Of a DNA stretch of 64,000 bases, positions 58,830-64,000 are shown piece after piece. Source of the stretch: Spirometra erinaceieuropaei (Eukaryota > Platyhelminthes > Cestoda > Diphyllobothriidea > Diphyllobothriidae). Position 1 is the stretch's first letter; every line of letters begins with the position of its first letter. Location: the NCBI GenBank assembly GCA_902702965.1, contig CACRXP010000088.1, positions 155,706-219,705 on the forward strand, written 5' to 3'. The notes beneath the pieces were generated by a model that searched no databases, was not told the DNA's origin, and saw only the letters and a program-made list of their open reading frames with translations. Both the position numbers and the translations under genes were made by a program.

Positions 58830-59594
58830 CGGTTAGGCCACCATGTTGTGTTTTAATTCTGCTACCTGCTAAGCGGTCATCCCTAGCACCCAAGGACGAT
58901 ACTGGTTTGTCCCCGCTGCTGCGTCTGCAATATGTCCAGAAATCGTGAAGGCAGTGATTTAACAGCGAACTTTCGGTACCGTTTACTCCCTTGATTTTAT
59001 CTAATTTCTGGGGTTGTGGTGGCTGAGCGTTTTGTCGATTGATGAAAGCAGGGCTAGGCCTGATGCCGTTGTCGTCTGAATCGTCTTGTTCAGCGTTCTG
59101 CCCACTCCTGACACCTTTCTCTCTCACTGTTCATCTTATCCCGACTGTAAGTCCCTTTTCATCACAAATAGCTCAAAATGCCATGCGACAGAGCGTGCAA
59201 CTGCCTCTAGTAGTATTCGCGTGGAACTGTTTTTTTTCAAATTTCAATGAAGAAGCCACTCTTTCGCAATTCTAATGCCCTTTTAGTAATCCTCATAACG
59301 ACTTCCGTCTGTTTCCTGCGCTTTTAGAACAAAGACGAGAGCACTCCGTGCTTAAGCGCAAACGAGGATAATATTAGCAGTAAGTCGGTTCTTAACTGTC
59401 CAAAATGTTAATGTAATTTTATGCATTTATTTCGACTCCAGATGTAACTAGTGGGCTCTTCTAACCACTTCCATTCGTTGATTCAAAAACACACTTTTTC
59501 GTTGTATTATGACACAAACTCGTTCCGTGGCGCCTTAGGGCTCAGTCTAGCAGTCGGTCACATAATGACTAGTAAAGTGTGGAGGAAAGTGTAC

Positions 59595-59830
59595 CGACCA
59601 CGACAAGAGGAACTGGGTTTTCTGTTTCTGGCTTATTAGCCGTCACCAGTCAGCCTCCTAACCCGAGGTTCGATTAACCTGGGATTCGAACACGGGGCCT
59701 CCGACCGTTGAGTGTTTAGGAATGGTACTCTACCGCTCGGCCGCGAACCCGTTGTCCTGTCGGTCGCGAACGGAAATAGTGACTATCGTGAGAAGGCTGT
59801 TCACCGATCGGTCTTCCCAGTCTCTCTTGT
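59595..59830 (-). mobile_element. tRNA-derived SINE with A and B boxes (intron 2)
   Basis: The minus strand reads GGCCGAGCGG (A box, 59733-59742) and then GTGTTCGAATCCC (B box, 59681-59693), with tRNA-like spacing and a 17 nt anticodon-arm-like interval. The body CTGGCTTATTAGCCGTCACC matches the other copies. Not a functional tRNA: no complete acceptor stem was found. Confidence 0.65.
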
Positions 59831-60060
59831 TCGTGCCGGCATTTCCCCGGAATATATTCCTTTATTACCTTTAGCAGCTTCATGCAGTCTGATGAAAGGC
59901 TGGGGGTGGGGTATACTTCGGCTAAAAGGAATTAGGAGGTTTTTTTCTATTTCAGACACAGTCATGCATTCTGCTTGTCATCCAGCCTCAGTTTTACTCG
60001 AGCGTCTTTGACCCTCTTTTAGAACCGATTTCACACTCACTGTTTCCCCGGCTGCTTCAG

Positions 60061-60393
60061 AGCAGTGGGATCAAATCGACGCAGTCGGGAGTAGTGTCCT
60101 CTAGTCAGTACTTTGGCGCACCACTCTACACCTCCCTTAAGTCCGAAAAGGGTGGTATTTTGTTAAAGAATATGAACCTCAATCGCAGCCTCTCGCCTCA
60201 CACCCTCGTCATGCTACCCGATGAGAACGACTTGAAGGAGAGTCAGGACTACTTAATTCCCACGGCCTTTGTCCTCTCAGAAATGGACGGCTACACCCAT
60301 CTCAAGGACTCGCCGACCTTGCTTCCTCCCCCTCCGCTGGAACGCGCCGCAGATTCGGGTGTCTCCCCCGTCCTCAGGAGCAGTGAGATCTGA
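60061..60393 (+). CDS. Protocadherin-like gene, terminal exon 3 (C-terminal tail)
   Basis: The segment begins right after a pyrimidine-rich acceptor (...CCCCGGCTGCTTCAG, ending 60060) in phase 0, matching the end of exon 2. It is open for 110 codons to TGA at 60391-60393. The encoded tail has a Tyr-containing stretch (SSSQYFGAPLYTSLKS), an acidic section (LPDENDLKESQDY) and a proline run (LLPPPPLE) that could bind SH3 or WW partners. Codon-rich GC content here contrasts with the AT-rich intron. AATAAA signals follow at 60623 and 60681. With exons 1 and 2 the predicted protein is about 1327 residues with a cytoplasmic tail of about 210. An additional unrecognised exon within the long introns cannot be excluded. 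Confidence 0.75.
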   Translation, partial: SSGIKSTQSGVVSSSQYFGAPLYTSLKSEKGGILLKNMNLNRSLSPHTLVMLPDENDLKESQDYLIPTAFVLSEMDGYTHLKDSPTLLPPPPLERAADSGVSPVLRSSEI

Positions 60394-60622
60394 CTGGTTG
60401 TCGCGATTGCCCCAAGAGGGCCGGCATTAAGAGGGCACAATACTCTGTATGTTAGCACCCCCCTCCCCCGTACAGATATCATACTTGGAGACCACGCACG
60501 CACACACATGTGTATGTCCTGCGAGGATTTGAAGGTTTCAAGGCGGTTTTATCCACGCCTTTATATTGGAACCGGCCGTTCACTTTTCTAATATATGTAA
60601 ATTTCATTTGTGAATAAGCTTA

Positions 60623-60686
60623 ATAAAAGCAGGTTCGAGAACCTTCATGAGATAAGAAGGTATTTTCCCGAAAAGAGGAAAATAAA
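60623..60686 (+). terminator. Polyadenylation signals downstream of exon 3
   Basis: Two AATAAA hexamers at 60623-60628 and 60681-60686 lie 230-290 nt after the stop codon at 60393, in AT-rich sequence. They are the natural 3' end of the gene. Confidence 0.5.
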
Positions 60687-60689
60687 AGA

Positions 60690-61335
60690 CTCGTCCGTTT
60701 ATTTAAATGACGCTTCGTGAAATGTAAATCTACGATGGAGATTAACTAAATAGATTTTGCTGAAAGGTGTAGGACTTTGATGTGGGAAAATGTCCGAACC
60801 CCTGAGTTTTTTTAGCTCCGTGCTAGCGGAGGTGTGAATGTCTAGCGCAAACCGTATGTGAGATAACCAACCGAACATGAAACAAAGTATCTTTGTTTCC
60901 GAGTTCACCACAGAATGCGTGACTTGGTGGTGCTCTTCTGCAAGGATTTAACTCAGACTTCCTGATGATTCAGACGAAAATGAATGATCGGATAGCGATC
61001 GCTAAGTCGCAGATACACCTTGCTCATTTATTTTCGGCTTTTTACGAGGGAAGCATATTCAAGGTCTGGAAAGCAAAGATCCCATGCGGTTTTCTCTGCC
61101 ATGGAGACAGTGAAACTCCGTTCTTGAGCGAAACAAGCTCAATAACGTAAGGTTAAACTTCTGGTGACTTACTCTGATCTGTAGGGAAAAATGTACGAAA
61201 TTCAGAGCGCCTCGTTTATTAGTCCGTCCAGTTCGATTCTGTTGCGGAGATTTTTTACTTGGAAAAACAAAATCAGAAGTCTTCAATCCGGCATTTAAAG
61301 CTGCTGTTCAGTCGCACTTTCTGAGTCAGACTTGA
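60690..61335. other. Downstream flank of the gene, nothing recognised
   Basis: AT-rich sequence after the polyadenylation signals, with no repeat family identified. Confidence 0.4.
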
Positions 61336-61338
61336 TCT

Positions 61339-61990
61339 GGTGGGCAACTGTTGGTAGGGGTCGGTTACGCTTTCCTGGTCCCAAATGTAAGCGCAATGTG
61401 GACGCTGAACTCGTTAGTGGGAAAGTAGTCAAAACCAAAACAGAAAAGGAAAACCAGGTGTTTCGGTTTAGAGGTAAGGTTAGTTTTAGGGTCTGCGTTT
61501 GCGTCAGACTGAGAATTAAGTTTAGGGTTTGGGTTTGTGCTAAGTATAAGAGTTCCGGTTAGAGCTAATTATTGGGTTGCGGTTTAGGTTCGCGTTTGGT
61601 GTTACGGTTGTGGCTGGGGTTAATGCTAGTGTACGGTTGTGGTTAAGGTGGGGGTCAGAGTTTGGGTCAGGGTTAAGGTTAGGGTTAGGGTTTGTGGTGG
61701 GGTTAGGGTATGTTTTAGTGATCAGTTTAGAGTTACAGGTAGGTTTACCGTCAGGTTTGGGGTAGTTTTGCCCCACCAGTCCTGTCGGCCAGGTATGTTG
61801 CGAGGATTCTAGGCTTCTTTCAGTCTTGTGGCAAAGTTTTCATGCATTAGTTTGCCTTTTCCGTCTCGGCCTCGACTACTTTTCACACTACCGATTTCAG
61901 CGTCTCCCTTCGGCTCACTTTACTTTTAATGCCCACATTGCGCTTACACTTGTTACCAGGACAGCCCAGCCGACCCTTGCCCAACTGTTT
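61339..61990. mobile_element. T element b: inverted ends around a TTAGGG-like minisatellite
   Basis: The left end (GGGCAACTGTTGGTAGGGGT, CCTGGTCCCAAATGTAAGCG) and right end (CGCTTACACTTGTTACCAGG, CCCTTGCCCAACTG) are inverted over about 110 bp with gaps. The interior (61470-61765) is GGTTAGGG-like. Confidence 0.6.
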
Positions 61991-62235
61991 CTATGCCTCA
62001 AACGTAAGAATTTGTTAACGGCCAACTTGTGACGGCCGAAGGCTACTAGATAAACGTATACCACAGGCCGCAAGTTCGTTCCAACCGATGGCAGAAGTCA
62101 GGAAGCAGTGAAAGCCGACCTATTCCCTGTGCATAGCAGGCCGATGTGAGTTGACGGTATGCCTGCGGACCACTCGGGAACGCGTGAGTGGCTGCGTGTA
62201 GTATCGTGAATTTGGTTATGACAATTACTCATCAA

Positions 62236-62685
62236 GTAGACATGTGACCCTCACTGTTGTGGTTAGGATCTCACTCGATTCCATTCCGTCTGCCCGCCAG
62301 CTTGCTACTGGCGACAACGAACGCTGTGTCATAGGGCGCATACCACATATAATACATGAGCAGCTCGCTAAGAGTGCAACAGGCCAGACGCAGACAGCTG
62401 TTTCACGGTCGTTACCGATCATCAGTACGTCATAGGCGTTATGAAGTGAGGTATTTGTACATGTGTCCTATGAAACAGCCTTCGTTATCGTCAGTAGCCA
62501 GCTGGCGGGCAGACAGAATGAGATCGAGTGAGATGCAAAACACAACAGTTAGGGTTACATGTCTACTTGGCATGTTCATGTACCTCAATTCATAAGGCCT
62601 GTGCCGCACTGATGATCGCTAACGACCGTGAAACAGCCGCCTGCGTCTGGCCCGCTGCCCTCTAAGCGAGTTACTCCCTGGTACA
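62236..62685. repeat. Scrambled inverted repeat (order A-B-A'-B')
   Basis: A (62236-62350, AAGTAGACATGTGACCC, CTGCCCGCCAGCTTGCTACT) recurs inverted at 62458-62575. B (62358-62430, GGCCAGACGCAGACAGCTGT) recurs inverted at about 62605-62680. No coding sequence. Confidence 0.6.
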
Positions 62686-63037
62686 ACCGAGTGATTACCT
62701 GATTATTTGCCAACTGATTCCTTGTTGCAGCGATTATTCACGAGTAACGGAGGTTCATGTAAACCACGCCGGCTAGCGGTCAATACGAAAGGCTGGCCTG
62801 GGTGGCACAAAATGCAGAAGGCAGAAAAAGGCTTCTAATCCTGCCCCTGAAACAAAAACCTGATCTGTACGAAATTCTTCAGTAGAGACATTTTTGAAAC
62901 CTGGACGCCACTATCAATCCATCTTACAATGTCCATAGTATGCCAGAATTCGCCCTTTTCAAGGATTTTTTCCTATACGTCCTAACCTTCGAAACTATTC
63001 ATGTGTGAGTAAATGATTTCACCTCCGCGATTTAGGT

Positions 63038-63388
63038 AAAATTTCGGTCGGATGTGGTTATGTAGCCCCACTTAAAGTAAGTAAACCTCAGTCACCTCTA
63101 ATACGGGATAGGCGGTAATAGGGTTTTTTACAGGTGGGGCCGAGGAACGCACAGGCGACGAGGTCAAGTAGTTGTATGAAAAAGAAAAATTGATGGGAAT
63201 GCACAGTTGTACTTCGAATGGGCTGGAAATAGGTTCGTTAACTCCTAACTCTTACCCCTCATCCTATGCCTTAACCCCTAACCGTGACCTCTAACCCTAA
63301 CCCTAATTCCTAACCCTTAACACCAACCCCAACAGTATTGTGTCCATCGGGTGGGGCTACCAAACCACATCTTACCAAAATTTCTAGA
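63038..63388. mobile_element. T element i: inverted ends around a CCCTAA-like array
   Basis: The left end AATTTCGGTCGGATGTGGTT and right end CAAACCACATCTTACCAAAA are inverted. CCCTAA-like repeats lie at 63235-63330. The left half contains 100 bp of unrelated sequence. Confidence 0.6.
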
Positions 63389-63966
63389 GGACACAATGGC
63401 ATTCCACAGAACCCAGTTCAGCAGCGTGATAAGCCAGATTGGATTTCTGGGGGCGCAGCATCCTTCATTCCACGCAGGAGGGTACACTCTATAGAGACTA
63501 ATTTTACGAGCTGTATTTATGCAGGTGTCTCATTGGCTACAGCGGGCGACCTAGCAGTCTGATCAAAATCGTTCACCTTGGCTCCTTCGATTTTGTTACC
63601 TATCCCTCTGGACTGCGGTCGCCTTTAAGAGTATCAGTGCACGATGAAAGAGGCATTATGCCTCGTGCGATCGCTGAACGGAGTTCTACTGTGTCATCTC
63701 ACACAAGGTCTCTCCAGCCCCCTACGCCCCTGGCGGTTGCAGCTAGGCTGCAAATGTCTTTGCACTCATCGTCTTTACTTGACTGTTCGCGCTCACGTCG
63801 ATCGATAATCTGAGCACGGCGCCTCCCCTGTGCGCCAGTTCCGAATTACCAGAATGTGTTAGTGCAGATGGCCATGGCCCTAGCACGCACATTTTACTGC
63901 TCACTGAGTAGCTTTCCGAATAAAAGGCCATACTGAGCTGAAACATTTGGCTGGATCGTTGGGGGG

Positions 63967-64000
63967 ATGAGGAGGAGGATGAGGTGGTGGTGGTGGTGGT
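63967..64000 (+). repeat. (GAG)/(GGT)n microsatellite, running off the window
   Basis: GAGGAGGAT units are followed by GGT units to the last base. Confidence 0.85.

Larger units (their letters stand above)
55708..60060 (+). other. Intron 2 of the protocadherin-like gene (4,353 bp)
   Basis: It runs from donor GTAGGT to acceptor GCTTCAG. It contains the T-h telomere-like minisatellite element with an R insertion, one P element (57866-58829) and a tRNA-like SINE (59595-59830). Confidence 0.65.

Noticed and set aside
59670..59745. Functional tRNA gene on the minus strand
   Set aside because: A and B boxes are present but no complete acceptor stem was found; the sequence continues as a repeated SINE body.
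1..64000. CRISPR arrays, operons or bacterial genes
   Set aside because: No regular repeat-spacer structure, ribosome-binding-site-led gene strings or bacterial families; the window is a eukaryotic chromosome.

Overview
This is a repeat-rich eukaryotic (animal) window holding one clear protein-coding gene. A protocadherin-like adhesion receptor is encoded on the + strand between about 33.07 and 60.39 kb. Its first exon (33074-36569) carries the signal peptide, about seven cadherin repeats and the single transmembrane helix. Two short downstream exons (55553-55707 and 60061-60393) join it in matching phase and complete the cytoplasmic tail, giving about 1327 residues with introns of 18,983 and 4,353 bp. 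A TATA-like box, two CCAAT motifs and AATAAA signals bracket the gene. The very large introns, the many GIY-YIG Penelope-like retroelements (PLEs) and the TTAGGG-like minisatellites suggest a parasitic flatworm, perhaps a large-genome tapeworm. That identification is inference from style, not from a database match.

The rest is layered mobile DNA. (1) PLE fragments lie at 2.25-3.2, 8.6-9.5, 9.74-10.61, 12.4-12.75, 12.98-14.30, 14.33-14.86 and 42.8-43.8 kb. Where both ends are visible they share one layout: an inverted terminal repeat (pLTR), a 5'-truncated reverse transcriptase/GIY-YIG reading frame, then a sense pLTR. The pLTRs carry hammerhead-ribozyme-like cores whose helices covary between copies. 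(2) About ten copies of a roughly 1 kb family with long terminal inverted repeats (here P) sit at TA dinucleotides. One has a paralogous empty site, and one is nested in another. (3) A set of elements (here T) has inverted ends enclosing telomere-like CCCTAA/TTAGGG minisatellites. (4) A dispersed repeat (here R) occurs in several copies; one inserted into a T element with a 13 bp duplication, and one was itself hit by a PLE with an 11 bp duplication. (5) tRNA-derived SINE-like copies show A and B boxes.

Layout: 0-32.5 kb is intergenic repeat mosaic (P, T, R, PLE, SINE). A locally duplicated segment at 31.8-32.5 kb and the promoter at about 32.85-33.07 kb lead into exon 1. Intron 1 (36.6-55.6 kb) holds three full P copies plus partial ones, a PLE, R copies and a SINE pair. 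Intron 2 (55.7-60.1 kb) holds a T element containing an R insertion, a P element and a SINE. After the gene, 60.7-64 kb holds two T elements and a scrambled inverted repeat. No rRNA, functional tRNA or CRISPR array was seen.
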